Part shown: positions 7,333 to 14,935 of the stretch, one piece after another
How the letters are laid out: each line of letters begins with the position of its first letter
Position numbering within the stretch: position 1 is the first letter of the stretch
Assembly (NCBI GenBank): GCA_002481545.1
Contig: DLEF01000011.1
Coordinates: 1-15,184 of the forward strand
Direction: 5' to 3'
DNA: 15,184 bases
From: Cyanobacteria bacterium UBA7753
Lineage (GTDB): Bacteria > Cyanobacteriota > Vampirovibrionia > Gastranaerophilales > Gastranaerophilaceae
Made by a program: the position numbers and the translations under genes
Notes under the pieces: generated by a model
What the model was told of the DNA's origin: nothing
Seen by the model: the letters and a program-made list of their open reading frames with translations, nothing else
Database searches by the model: none

Positions 7333-7749
7333 ATGTTATCACAAGTAAATGAATTTGCTAAAAATTATGAATATTTTATAAATGCTGTTGGAGCATTTTT
7401 GCCTTTTTTAATTTCATGTTTAATGGTCGTTATTGCATTTCAACAATGGAAAACAAATGAAAGAAAAAGAAGGCAAGATTTGTTTGATAAAAGATTTAAG
7501 TTTTATTGTGAAATGAAAAACATTTTTGAAGCTATATATGAGGGAGACGAAGAGGCTCTAAATCTTGATAGCACTCATGTTTTATTAAACGACAACAGAG
7601 CGGATTTAGCTTTGTTTCTCTTTGGAAAAGACATACAAGAACACATTATAAATTTATTCGACAAGAAAATAAAAACACATGATGATTTCACACAACCATT
7701 CAAAAAATATTTGTCTATTGAACAAGAAAGGACAAATAATGCCATATAA
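7333..7749 (+). CDS. Small single-pass membrane protein (138 aa) between hsdM and hsdS
   Basis: One transmembrane helix lies at about residues 15-37 (FINAVGAFLPFLISCLMVV). It is followed at once by a basic stretch (KTNERKRRQ), which by the positive-inside rule places the C-terminal part in the cytoplasm. The segment DLFDKRFKFYCEM at 49-61 resembles a widespread, uncharacterised bacterial membrane-protein type (helix, then LFDKRFxxY, then a small helical domain ending in an LFG motif, here LFLFGKDI). No catalytic motif is visible. It begins 3 nt after the 335-aa gene with AGGA (7322-7325) 7 nt upstream, and it overlaps hsdS by 11 nt. It is therefore co-translated with both neighbours and may partner the 335-aa protein. 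A role in defence is inferred from position only. Confidence 0.82.
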   Translation: MLSQVNEFAKNYEYFINAVGAFLPFLISCLMVVIAFQQWKTNERKRRQDLFDKRFKFYCEMKNIFEAIYEGDEEALNLDSTHVLLNDNRADLALFLFGKDIQEHIINLFDKKIKTHDDFTQPFKKYLSIEQERTNNAI

Positions 7750-8908
7750 AAACAAAGGGAAATGGAAAGAAACTACAATAGGAGAAATTTGTACTGTTAT
7801 TGCAGGACAATCTCCTAAAAGTCAATATTATAATACAACAAAACAGGGCATTCCTTTTTATCAAGGGAAAAAAGAATTTACCGAAAAATATATAGGTCAA
7901 CCTAATATATGGACAACAAGAATTACAAAGGAGGCTCTTGCCGGAGATATTTTAATGTCAGTAAGAGCACCGGTCGGACCAATTAATTATGCAACACAAA
8001 GATGTTGTATAGGTAGAGGTTTGGCAGCTATAAGGAAAACAGATGTAATAGATAAAAATTTCTTGTTTTATTATCTTTTATCCATTCAGAAAGTAATTAG
8101 CGGACATAATGGTGCAGTTTTTGATTCTATTAGCAGGACAGAAATTGAAAATTTAAAGATTAAACTTCCACCTTTACCTGAACAACAACGAATTGTCGAG
8201 ATTTTGGATAAAGCATTTGCAAATATAGACAAAGCAAAAGAAAATGTTACAAAAAATCTAAATAATGCTAAAGAATTGTTTGAAAATTATTTAACATTTA
8301 AATTATCAAAACAAGAAAAATGGGATAAGAAAAGGCTTGATGAAGTAGCTATTGATTTTGGTCGTGGACGTTCTAGACATAGACCAAGAAATGATAAAAA
8401 TTTATATGGTGGTAAATACCCATTTATACAAACAGGGGATATTAGAAATGCAAATCATTTTATTACTAAATATTCGCAAACATATAATGAAATAGGATTA
8501 GCCCAAAGTAAACTATGGCCGAAAGGCACATTATGTATAACAATTGCTGCAAATATTGCAGAAACAGGCATTTTAACATTTGATGCTTGTTTCCCCGATA
8601 GTGTTATAGGGGGTGTTTTTGATAAAGAAAAAATAAATATTGACTATGTTGAATATCTTTTACACTCATTTAAAGCGATTTTACAAGCGGAAGGAAAAGG
8701 AAGTGCTCAGGATAATATTAACCTAGGAACATTTGAAAAATATAAGTTTCCTTTCCCTGATAAAATAACTCAAGACAAAATAGTGTTGGTATTAAATGAG
8801 ATGAGAGAAAATATTACAAAACTAGAGCAAATCTATGAACAAAAAATCAAAGACCTTGACGAATTAAAGCAGTCTATCCTGCAAAAAGCATTCAACGGAG
8901 AATTGTAA
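7739..8908 (+). CDS. hsdS: Type I restriction-modification system, specificity subunit
   Basis: The DNA-recognition subunit of the type I enzyme, 389 residues. It has two target-recognition domains, at about residues 8-150 and 205-340, each reading one half of a bipartite site. They are separated by the central conserved region (LPPLPEQQRIVEILDKA and a following coiled coil) and closed by the second conserved helix (IYEQKIKDLDELKQSILQKAFNGEL). The first domain opens WKETTIGEICTVIAGQSP, and the second includes GGKYPFIQTGDI and CITIAANIAETG. The recognition sequence cannot be read from the protein. ATG 7739 is preferred over one 60 nt upstream because AAAGGA (7727-7732) lies 6 nt before it and the protein then starts as homologues do. 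It overlaps the 138-aa gene by 11 nt. Parts of the gene are AT-rich like the two passengers. Confidence 0.95.
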   Translation: MPYKNKGKWKETTIGEICTVIAGQSPKSQYYNTTKQGIPFYQGKKEFTEKYIGQPNIWTTRITKEALAGDILMSVRAPVGPINYATQRCCIGRGLAAIRKTDVIDKNFLFYYLLSIQKVISGHNGAVFDSISRTEIENLKIKLPPLPEQQRIVEILDKAFANIDKAKENVTKNLNNAKELFENYLTFKLSKQEKWDKKRLDEVAIDFGRGRSRHRPRNDKNLYGGKYPFIQTGDIRNANHFITKYSQTYNEIGLAQSKLWPKGTLCITIAANIAETGILTFDACFPDSVIGGVFDKEKINIDYVEYLLHSFKAILQAEGKGSAQDNINLGTFEKYKFPFPDKITQDKIVLVLNEMRENITKLEQIYEQKIKDLDELKQSILQKAFNGEL

Positions 8909-8910
8909 TA

Positions 8911-8941
8911 TTGTGCAAATTTGTAAAAAATAAGGTATAAT
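8911..8941 (+). promoter_or_regulatory. Internal promoter of the AlbA_2-hsdR unit, with possible operator repeats
   Basis: A perfect TATAAT lies at 8936-8941, with TTGTGC (8911-8916) 19 nt upstream as a weak -35. The predicted transcription start coincides with the ATG at 8948, so the mRNA should be leaderless. Around the -35, TTGT occurs three times (8903, 8911, 8921), and CAAATTTG (8916-8923) is an 8-bp palindrome. These could form an operator for a regulator such as the winged-helix protein encoded next. That last point is inference. Confidence 0.55.
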
Positions 8942-8947
8942 AGACCT

Positions 8948-10621
8948 ATGATAGAACAAATCAAAAAACTGATAGCTGGCGGAGAAAACCAACATGTAGA
9001 ATTTAAGAAGGCAAAGAATGATTTCCCGAATGATGCATTCGCCTCTATTTGTGCGTTTTTAAATACGGACGGTGGAACGCTTATTCTGGGAGTTGAAAAT
9101 GACGGAACAGTATCAGGGATAAATCCTGATTCAACCGATAGAATAAAAACCAAATTTGTAACGGCAATAAATAACCCTGAACTTATCAACCCCGTTATTT
9201 ATCTGAATATAAATGAACTTGAACTTGACGGCAAAATAATCATGTATGTTATTGTTCCTAATGCCTCCAATGTTTATCGATACAAAAGCAGAATTTACAA
9301 AAGAAATCATGAGGCTGATATTGATATTACAAATATTCATGAAGAAGTATCGCAGCTATATCTCAGAACCGATAACTCATATACCGAAAATCAAATATTC
9401 CCGTTTTTACAAGTTGAAGATTTGAGAACAGATTTAATCGCAAGAGTAAAAAAGATTGCAAAAATAAACAATGCTAACAATGATTGGGATCAATTAGACA
9501 CAAAAGAATTTTTAAAGAGAAATAAATTATATCGCAGGAATTATACTAACAACCAAGAGGGTATTACTCTTGCAGGGGTTTTATTGTTCGGAACGGATGA
9601 ACAAATTGCCTCTGTTGTACCAAGTTTCAAATTTGAACTTGCAAAATGTGTAAATAACCCCGAAAGATATGATGACAGGATAACTCTACAAACAAATTTG
9701 TTAGACTGTCTTGAAAAAGCATCCGATTTTATTGAAAAATATTTACCAAGTCCGTTTTACTTGGAAGGTACTCAAAGAATAGATTTAAGGAATAATATCT
9801 TCAGAGAAATCATTGCGAATATGTTGGTTCATAAAGAATATTCAGGGGCTGAACCTACGAAACTGATAATCAAAAGACATGAAATAATCGCTGAAAACAG
9901 TAACAAACCTCATATAAGAGGGTTGATAACTCTGAAAAATACTACAAACTTTTCCAAAAATCCAAACATAATAAGGATTTTTAGGGCTATGGGTTATGCA
10001 GAAGATTTCGGGACAGGTATTCCGAAACTGTTCAAGTATTGTAAAGCCTATACGGGCTTTGACCCTATAATAGAAGATGGTAACGTTTTCCGCTTTACAT
10101 TACAACATAACCTCTTTACTCCTAAAGAAAACTTACTTAATAATAGTGATCAAGCTAGTGAACAAGTAACTGATCAAGTTATATCCGAAAATACAGATAA
10201 TAACACAGTTACAGGACATAAAAAAGTTAAGGAAAATAGTGTACAAGTAAATAAGAAAAGTGAACAAGTAAGTGATCAAGTAACTGATCAAGTTAAATCC
10301 GAAAACACAGATAATAACACCGTTACAGGACATAAAAAAGTTGAGAAAAATAGTGAACAAGTAAACAAAAGTAATCAAGCTACTAATCAAGTTAGTTATC
10401 AAGCTGAGATAGAAAAATTGATTTTAAAATATTGCAAAACTGAGCGGTCATTATCAGAAATTGCCCAAAAAGCAGGGTTTTCAAGCAGAGTATATTTTAA
10501 AACCAAATATATAAATCCGATAATAAAACGGGGATTATTACGAATGACTATGGCAAATAAACCAAATCATCCTAATCAAAAATACATCACCATAAAAAAG
10601 AAAAAGGCAAAAAATGACTGA
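8948..10621 (+). CDS. AlbA_2/Schlafen-like DNA-binding ATPase with winged-helix tail, inside the type I locus
   Basis: A 557-residue protein of the AlbA_2 (RecG-related, Schlafen-like) type often found next to restriction genes. Residues 11-130 form the AlbA_2 domain (HVEFKKAKNDFPNDAFASI, then NTDGGTLILGV). A HATPase_c_4-like domain follows, with the E287-x3-N291 box in REIIANMLVHKEY and the nucleotide-lid motif FGTGIP at 354-359. Residues of about 400-485 are a low-complexity linker rich in EQV/DQV with a 38-residue internal repeat. Residues 486-557 form a winged helix (LSEIAQKAGFSSRVYF, ending MTMANKPNHPNQKYITI). ATG 8948 is the only possible start before an in-frame TAA at 8924-8926. It lies 6 nt after a perfect -10 box with no leader. 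The 3' end overlaps hsdR by 8 nt, so the two proteins are made together. A role in regulating or assisting restriction is inferred; the family function is unsettled. Confidence 0.9.
   Translation: MIEQIKKLIAGGENQHVEFKKAKNDFPNDAFASICAFLNTDGGTLILGVENDGTVSGINPDSTDRIKTKFVTAINNPELINPVIYLNINELELDGKIIMYVIVPNASNVYRYKSRIYKRNHEADIDITNIHEEVSQLYLRTDNSYTENQIFPFLQVEDLRTDLIARVKKIAKINNANNDWDQLDTKEFLKRNKLYRRNYTNNQEGITLAGVLLFGTDEQIASVVPSFKFELAKCVNNPERYDDRITLQTNLLDCLEKASDFIEKYLPSPFYLEGTQRIDLRNNIFREIIANMLVHKEYSGAEPTKLIIKRHEIIAENSNKPHIRGLITLKNTTNFSKNPNIIRIFRAMGYAEDFGTGIPKLFKYCKAYTGFDPIIEDGNVFRFTLQHNLFTPKENLLNNSDQASEQVTDQVISENTDNNTVTGHKKVKENSVQVNKKSEQVSDQVTDQVKSENTDNNTVTGHKKVEKNSEQVNKSNQATNQVSYQAEIEKLILKYCKTERSLSEIAQKAGFSSRVYFKTKYINPIIKRGLLRMTMANKPNHPNQKYITIKKKKAKND
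10152..10393 (+). repeat. 114-bp in-frame direct repeat in the AlbA_2 gene linker
   Basis: Two near-identical segments start at 10166 and 10280, giving a period of 114 nt (38 codons). About 89 nt are conserved with few substitutions, and degenerate flanks extend both ways. Both encode VTDQV..SENTDNNTVTGHKKV. Inside and around them the smaller unit TGATCAAG recurs (10147, 10171, 10273, 10285), with diverged TAATCAAG copies at 10371 and 10385. The period is a multiple of three, so copy-number change would keep the frame. Confidence 0.85.
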
Positions 10622-12932
10622 TATAAACTTTAGAAATTCAGAGGCAGACACAAGAGCGGAACTAATCGACCCGAAACTTAATGAATCAGGGTGGGTTCGT
10701 ACTGACAAAATCCGTGTCGCTCGTGAATATCCGATTTCTAAAGGTCGTATTATTGATGCGAAAAACAGAGGGAAAGCACTCAGTGCCGATTACGCTCTAA
10801 TTTACAATAATGTCATCATAGGTATAATAGAGGCGAAAAAGAGGTCTCTAGACTATTCGGAAGGGGTTGCACAAGCTAAAGAATATGCTCAACTTTTGCA
10901 AGTACGTTACACCTACTCAACCAACGGACATAAAATCTATCAGATTGATATGCAGACAGGGGAAGAAAAACTTGTTGAAAAATTTCCAACTCCTGATGAA
11001 CTTTGGAACATGACATATCAGGGAAACAATAAATTATGGAATCTTTTAACCTCCGTTCCGTTTGAATCAGGAGCAAGATTTGAGCCCAGATATTATCAAC
11101 TAAACGCAATCAATGCCGTTATCAAAGCTATGGCACAAGGTAAAAAACGAATTTTGCTGACACTTGCAACCGGAACAGGTAAAACCTGTATAGCGTTCCA
11201 AATAGTTTGGAAACTGTTCAACGCAAAGTGGAATTTAAAAGAAATAGGCAAAAGAGCCCCGAGGGTTCTATTCTTGGCTGACAGAAATATCTTGGCAAAT
11301 CAGGCTTTTAACTCTTTCAGTGCCTTTAATCAAGATGCCCTGAAACGTATCACTCCTAATGAAATACGCAAAGAAGGGAAAGTTCCGACCGCTCAACATA
11401 TTTTCTTTACTATCTTTCAGACATTTATGTCAGGAGATAAGAAAACACCGTATTTCGGGCAATATAAAAAAGATTTCTTCGATTTTATTATCATAGATGA
11501 ATGCCACAGAGGCGGAGCAAATGACGAAAGTCAATGGAGAGGAATTTTAGAGTATTTTGATTCAGCTGTACAATTAGGGCTGACTGCTACTCCAAAGAGA
11601 GATGTCAATGCTGATACTTACAGATATTTTGGAGAACCTGTTTATCAATATTCTCTGAAAGAGGCTATCAATGATGGATTTTTGACACCGTTCAGGGTTC
11701 GTGAAATTGACGATAAAATGGGAACTTATGAATATAACCCTGCGGATGATATTGACGGTGAAATAGACAAAGAAAAAACATACACGGAAAATGACTTTAA
11801 TCATTTGATTAAAATGCCTGAAAGAGAAATTTCCAGAGTAAAACTGTTCATGAACGAGATAAATCAAAACGAAAAAACTCTCGTTTTCTGTGCAAGTCAA
11901 CCTCATGCAGCTTATGTACGAGATATCATAAATCAAGTAAAAACGGTGACAACAAATCCTGATTATTGTGTCAGAGTAACAGCAGATGACGGGAAAAAGG
12001 GCGAGGAATTTTTAAGGAAATTCCAAGATAATGATAAAACTATCCCTACAATTCTTACAACATCTCAAAAGCTCTCAACAGGTGTTGATGCTCTGAATGT
12101 AAGAAACATTGTGCTTATGCGTCCGGTCAACTCTATGATTGAATTTAAACAAATAATCGGACGTGGAACAAGATTATATGAAGGGAAAGCATATTTTACC
12201 ATCTATGATTTTGTAGGGGCAAGTGCAAACTTTAAAGATCCTGAATGGGATGGTGAACCTGAACCACCGATATGGGTTGAAAAACATCCGCCAAGAATTA
12301 AGGAAAAAGAGAAAGAAAAACAAAAGGTTGACCCGATTGAAGAAGATGAAAGTAAAAAAATAACAACAATAAAATTAGGAAAAGGAAGAAGTATCCCTGT
12401 CCCTGCAACAAGAACATCGTTCTGGGATGCAAGCGGAAAACCTATTTCAGCAAAAGAATTTATCGAAAAGTTATTTAAAACTTTACCAAATTTCTTTAAA
12501 ACCGAAGATGAACTCAGAGAAATTTGGTCGAAACCTGAAACAAGGAAACAACTGCTTGAAAAACTTAAAAATTGTGGGTACAGCATAAAGAACTTTGATA
12601 AAATAAAAGAGATTATAAATGCACCGAATAGCGATATATTTGATGTTTTGACTTATATAGCATATTCTGAAGATATGATAACCCGTCAACAAAGGGTTGA
12701 TAATAACAAAGTCTTGATTTTTAATAATATCCAATCAAGACAACACGCATTTATTGATTTTGTTCTAAAACAATATGTAAAAAATGGAGTTACGGAACTT
12801 GATGATGCAAGAATAGGAGCTTTGATAAATCTGAAATACGGCTCTCCTGCAAACGCAATTCAAGAACTCGGCAATATTACGGATATCAGATCCGCATTTT
12901 GTGATTTTCAAAAATATTTGTATAATAAATAA
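10614..12932 (+). CDS. hsdR: Type I restriction-modification system, restriction (nuclease/translocase) subunit
   Basis: The motor and nuclease subunit that translocates DNA with ATP and cuts unmethylated DNA. An N-terminal PD-(D/E)xK nuclease is visible as Asp59 in SADYALI and E73-A-K75, with QAKEYA behind it. Superfamily 2 helicase motifs follow: motif I LATGTGKT (184-191, Lys190), motif Ia FLADRNILANQ, motif II DECH (295-298), motif III GLTATPKR, motif V TSQKLSTGVD, and motif VI QIIGRGTR (513-520). The C-terminal third resembles the EcoEI HsdR C-terminal domain that binds the methyltransferase core. The 772 residues are normal for this subgroup and every motif is intact, so the enzyme should be active. 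The ATG overlaps the AlbA_2 gene stop (8 nt shared), with AAAGG 6 nt upstream. Only 10 nt separate its stop from the convergent ispA stop. Confidence 0.96.
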   Translation: MTDINFRNSEADTRAELIDPKLNESGWVRTDKIRVAREYPISKGRIIDAKNRGKALSADYALIYNNVIIGIIEAKKRSLDYSEGVAQAKEYAQLLQVRYTYSTNGHKIYQIDMQTGEEKLVEKFPTPDELWNMTYQGNNKLWNLLTSVPFESGARFEPRYYQLNAINAVIKAMAQGKKRILLTLATGTGKTCIAFQIVWKLFNAKWNLKEIGKRAPRVLFLADRNILANQAFNSFSAFNQDALKRITPNEIRKEGKVPTAQHIFFTIFQTFMSGDKKTPYFGQYKKDFFDFIIIDECHRGGANDESQWRGILEYFDSAVQLGLTATPKRDVNADTYRYFGEPVYQYSLKEAINDGFLTPFRVREIDDKMGTYEYNPADDIDGEIDKEKTYTENDFNHLIKMPEREISRVKLFMNEINQNEKTLVFCASQPHAAYVRDIINQVKTVTTNPDYCVRVTADDGKKGEEFLRKFQDNDKTIPTILTTSQKLSTGVDALNVRNIVLMRPVNSMIEFKQIIGRGTRLYEGKAYFTIYDFVGASANFKDPEWDGEPEPPIWVEKHPPRIKEKEKEKQKVDPIEEDESKKITTIKLGKGRSIPVPATRTSFWDASGKPISAKEFIEKLFKTLPNFFKTEDELREIWSKPETRKQLLEKLKNCGYSIKNFDKIKEIINAPNSDIFDVLTYIAYSEDMITRQQRVDNNKVLIFNNIQSRQHAFIDFVLKQYVKNGVTELDDARIGALINLKYGSPANAIQELGNITDIRSAFCDFQKYLYNK

Positions 12933-12950
12933 CTTTTAAGTTTTATTTTA
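12927..12950. terminator. Possible AT-only bidirectional terminator between hsdR and ispA
   Basis: AAATAA (12927-12932) can pair with TTATTT (12943-12948), with CTTTTAAG in the loop region extending the stem and a 2-nt bulge. The fold is weak because nearly all pairs are A-T, but it is the only structure between two convergent stops 10 nt apart. Confidence 0.25.
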
Positions 12951-13842
12951 TCTTTGATTCAATCTTGTCTAAGATACCGTTGAAGATATCGGAATTGTAT
13001 TTTGAAATAATCTTACGGGTATCGTCGAGGAGTTCTTGAGCTTTAGCCTTTGCCTTATCAAGCCCGTAAAGCGTTACATAAGTCAACTTGCCCTCTTCCG
13101 CATCTTTACCCAAGGTTTTTCCGAGCTCTTCAAAGGTAGAAGTGACATCCATAATATCGTCATAAATTTGGAATGCAAGCCCGAATTTTTGCCCGAAAGT
13201 TTCCATTTCTGCTATCTGTTCATCCGTTGCACCCGCTATGATTGCGCCTGCTTTCAAGGCTAATTTGAACAAAGCTGCAGTCTTATTTGTATGGATATAA
13301 TAAAGAGTTTCATCCTTAGTTTTGCCCTCAAGCATTTCTTTGCCGTCAATGTTTTCCCATACTGCACCTTCTGATTTGATATCTGCAACTTGTCCGCCTA
13401 TAAGCTGATAAGCACCCGCTGCCGATACAAAAGTATGCAATACTTTTAGCACTGTTTCCGCAGATAAATTTTTGGATTGCTCAATAATGGTTTGCGGAGC
13501 GTAACTCAAAAGAGCGTCACCCGCGAGAACAGCTATAGCCTCGCCGAAAACCTTATGATTTGACGGGTTCCCTCGTCTAAAATTGTCGTTATCCATGCAA
13601 GGTAAATCATCATGAATAAGGCTCTGCGCGTGAAGCATCTCTATCGCACACGCGGTAGGAAGTGCGTCTTCTACGTTTCCGCCGAATACTCTGCAAGCCT
13701 CCATACACATAACAGGTCTTAATCTTTTCCCCGGAAGGGTTACAGTGTATTTCATAGATTTGAATATGCTCTCAGGATATTCAATCTTTAAGTATTCGTC
13801 CAATTTTTTGTCTACAAGTTCAATATATTTATTCATCGTCAT
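12943..13842 (-). CDS. ispA: Farnesyl diphosphate synthase (short-chain polyprenyl synthetase)
   Basis: Condenses isopentenyl diphosphate with allylic diphosphates to make geranyl and farnesyl diphosphate, precursors of undecaprenyl phosphate, quinones and other isoprenoids; it is cytosolic. The 299 residues fit the bacterial FPP synthase type. LPGKRLRPVMCMEACRV binds substrate. The first aspartate-rich motif is DDLPCMDNDNFRRG (Asp78, Asp79, Asp84), with the two-residue insert typical of bacterial FPP synthases. GGQVADI and HTNKTAALF follow, and the second aspartate motif is DDIMD (228-232). The start overlaps the end of rsgA by 14 nt. AAGGA lies about 8 nt upstream, and a second ATG two codons on is also possible. 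It is the downstream gene of a two-gene operon. Chain length (C15 or C20) is inferred from motif type only. Confidence 0.93.
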   Translation of the reverse strand: MTMNKYIELVDKKLDEYLKIEYPESIFKSMKYTVTLPGKRLRPVMCMEACRVFGGNVEDALPTACAIEMLHAQSLIHDDLPCMDNDNFRRGNPSNHKVFGEAIAVLAGDALLSYAPQTIIEQSKNLSAETVLKVLHTFVSAAGAYQLIGGQVADIKSEGAVWENIDGKEMLEGKTKDETLYYIHTNKTAALFKLALKAGAIIAGATDEQIAEMETFGQKFGLAFQIYDDIMDVTSTFEELGKTLGKDAEEGKLTYVTLYGLDKAKAKAQELLDDTRKIISKYNSDIFNGILDKIESKIK

Positions 13843-14827
13843 TTTCCAATTCCTTATATAAATTCTGTTTTAATGTTCGCCTTGAGCCTAAACGCTTATT
13901 AGCACTGATTTTCACGGCTGTTTTATTATGAGTGTGTTTGAAGCGGGATTCGGTTTTATTACCCTGATATTTGAGTTTTTCTTTGTATTCCTTTGCCTCA
14001 TTCACGAACTCAAGATAGCTGTTATACCTTTCGGGCGAGATTATGTTATCTCTGTCCGTTACAATTTTACAACCGTCCTCTCTTATATGCAAACAGTCCT
14101 GATATTTGCAGGTCCCGATATACGGTCTTAATTCTCTGAACAGCCTTGCGACATCCGTCGGCAAAAGAAAATCAAATTTTAAATTTGAAAACCCCGGAGT
14201 ATCAATGATATTGATATCGTCGGCAACTTTCATAATCTCGCAATGTCTTGTCGTATGTGTTCCTCTTTGGGTTTTGTCACTCACTTTTTTTGTACGCAAG
14301 TCAAAATCAGGGTTAAGCGAATTTATAAGGCTCGATTTCCCGACACCTGACTGTCCGCAAAGTACGGTAGTTTTGCCGTGCAATAATTCCTGAAAATCAT
14401 CAAGTTCAAAATCTTCAAGAGCCGAGGTAAACAAAATATCATAACCCAAAGGCTCATAAATAGAGAAAACTTTTTCTATCAGTGTATCATCCGAAGACAA
14501 GTCGTTTTTATTGAAACAGAGTTTTATATCCAAACCGTAATATTCGGCAAATGAAATATATCTGTCCAATTGTGAAAAACTCAAATCAGGCTCTTTCACG
14601 GCTGATACAATAATCACCTGATCTATGTTAGAGACTGCAGGGCGCGGAATAAAGTTTTTTCTCGGCAATATTTTGGTAATATATCCGTTTTCAAACTCGA
14701 CATAATCGCCCACTAAAATCTTTTGAGCCTGCTTTTTTAAGACCTCTCTAATCTTGCATTCATAAATTTGATTATTGAAGTTGATATAATAAAAATCCGA
14801 ATGTATTTTAAAAACTTGTCCTTGCAC
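13829..14827 (-). CDS. rsgA: Ribosome small-subunit-dependent GTPase, 30S assembly factor
   Basis: A circularly permuted GTPase that checks late 30S subunit maturation; it is cytoplasmic and acts on the ribosome. From the GTG at 14827 it has 332 residues. An OB-fold (QGQVFKIHSDFYYI, then VGDYVEF) comes first. The GTPase order is permuted: G4 FNKNDL near residue 105, G1 GQSGVGKSS near 156, G2 in QRGTHTTRH, and G3 DTPGF. A zinc-binding tail motif CKYQDCLHIREDGC follows, then an unusually basic C-terminal extension. A longer reading frame opens at a TTG at 14863, but that codon overlaps the -35 box of a well-formed promoter. GTG 14827 lies 6 nt after the -10 box and puts the start where homologues begin, again without a leader. 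ispA follows with a 14-nt overlap. Confidence 0.93.
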   Translation of the reverse strand: MQGQVFKIHSDFYYINFNNQIYECKIREVLKKQAQKILVGDYVEFENGYITKILPRKNFIPRPAVSNIDQVIIVSAVKEPDLSFSQLDRYISFAEYYGLDIKLCFNKNDLSSDDTLIEKVFSIYEPLGYDILFTSALEDFELDDFQELLHGKTTVLCGQSGVGKSSLINSLNPDFDLRTKKVSDKTQRGTHTTRHCEIMKVADDINIIDTPGFSNLKFDFLLPTDVARLFRELRPYIGTCKYQDCLHIREDGCKIVTDRDNIISPERYNSYLEFVNEAKEYKEKLKYQGNKTESRFKHTHNKTAVKISANKRLGSRRTLKQNLYKELENDDE

Positions 14828-14833
14828 GTGTAC

Positions 14834-14862
14834 ATAATAGCGAAAAAATGGGGGCTTGTCCA
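14834..14862 (-). promoter_or_regulatory. Promoter of the rsgA-ispA operon
   Basis: On the minus strand, TGGACA (14862-14857, 5 of 6 to consensus) and TATTAT (14839-14834) are separated by exactly 17 nt. The expected start, 7 nt after the -10 box, is 14827, which is the first base of the GTG proposed as the rsgA start. Confidence 0.7.
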
Positions 14863-14865
14863 ATG

Positions 14866-14903
14866 GTAAGAGTTTATAAAGACATTATAAAATTTATTCT
14901 TAC
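14866..14903. other. AT-rich stem-loop upstream of rsgA
   Basis: TTTATAA (14873-14879) pairs with TTATAAA (14885-14891) around a 5-nt loop. GTAAGA (14866-14871) and TCTTAC (14898-14903) can form an outer stem. It lies between the rsgA promoter and the repeat element. It could be a weak terminator for a neighbour beyond the window, or nothing functional. Confidence 0.3.
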
Positions 14904-14935
14904 AACACATCTTTATTTTTGTAATTGTTATCGCT

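Noticed and set aside
7679..7738. Longer hsdS starting at ATG 7679.
   Set aside because: It would overlap the 138-aa gene by 71 nt. The extra 20 residues do not look like HsdS, and a clear ribosome-binding site precedes 7739.
10166..10368. Direct repeats suggestive of a short CRISPR array.
   Set aside because: There are only two long copies, they lie in frame within a coding sequence, and there are no unique spacers or cas genes.
10133..10402. Hydrophobic 89-codon antisense frame opposite the AlbA_2 linker.
   Set aside because: It is a mirror of the EQV/DQV repeat region and shows no independent start signals.
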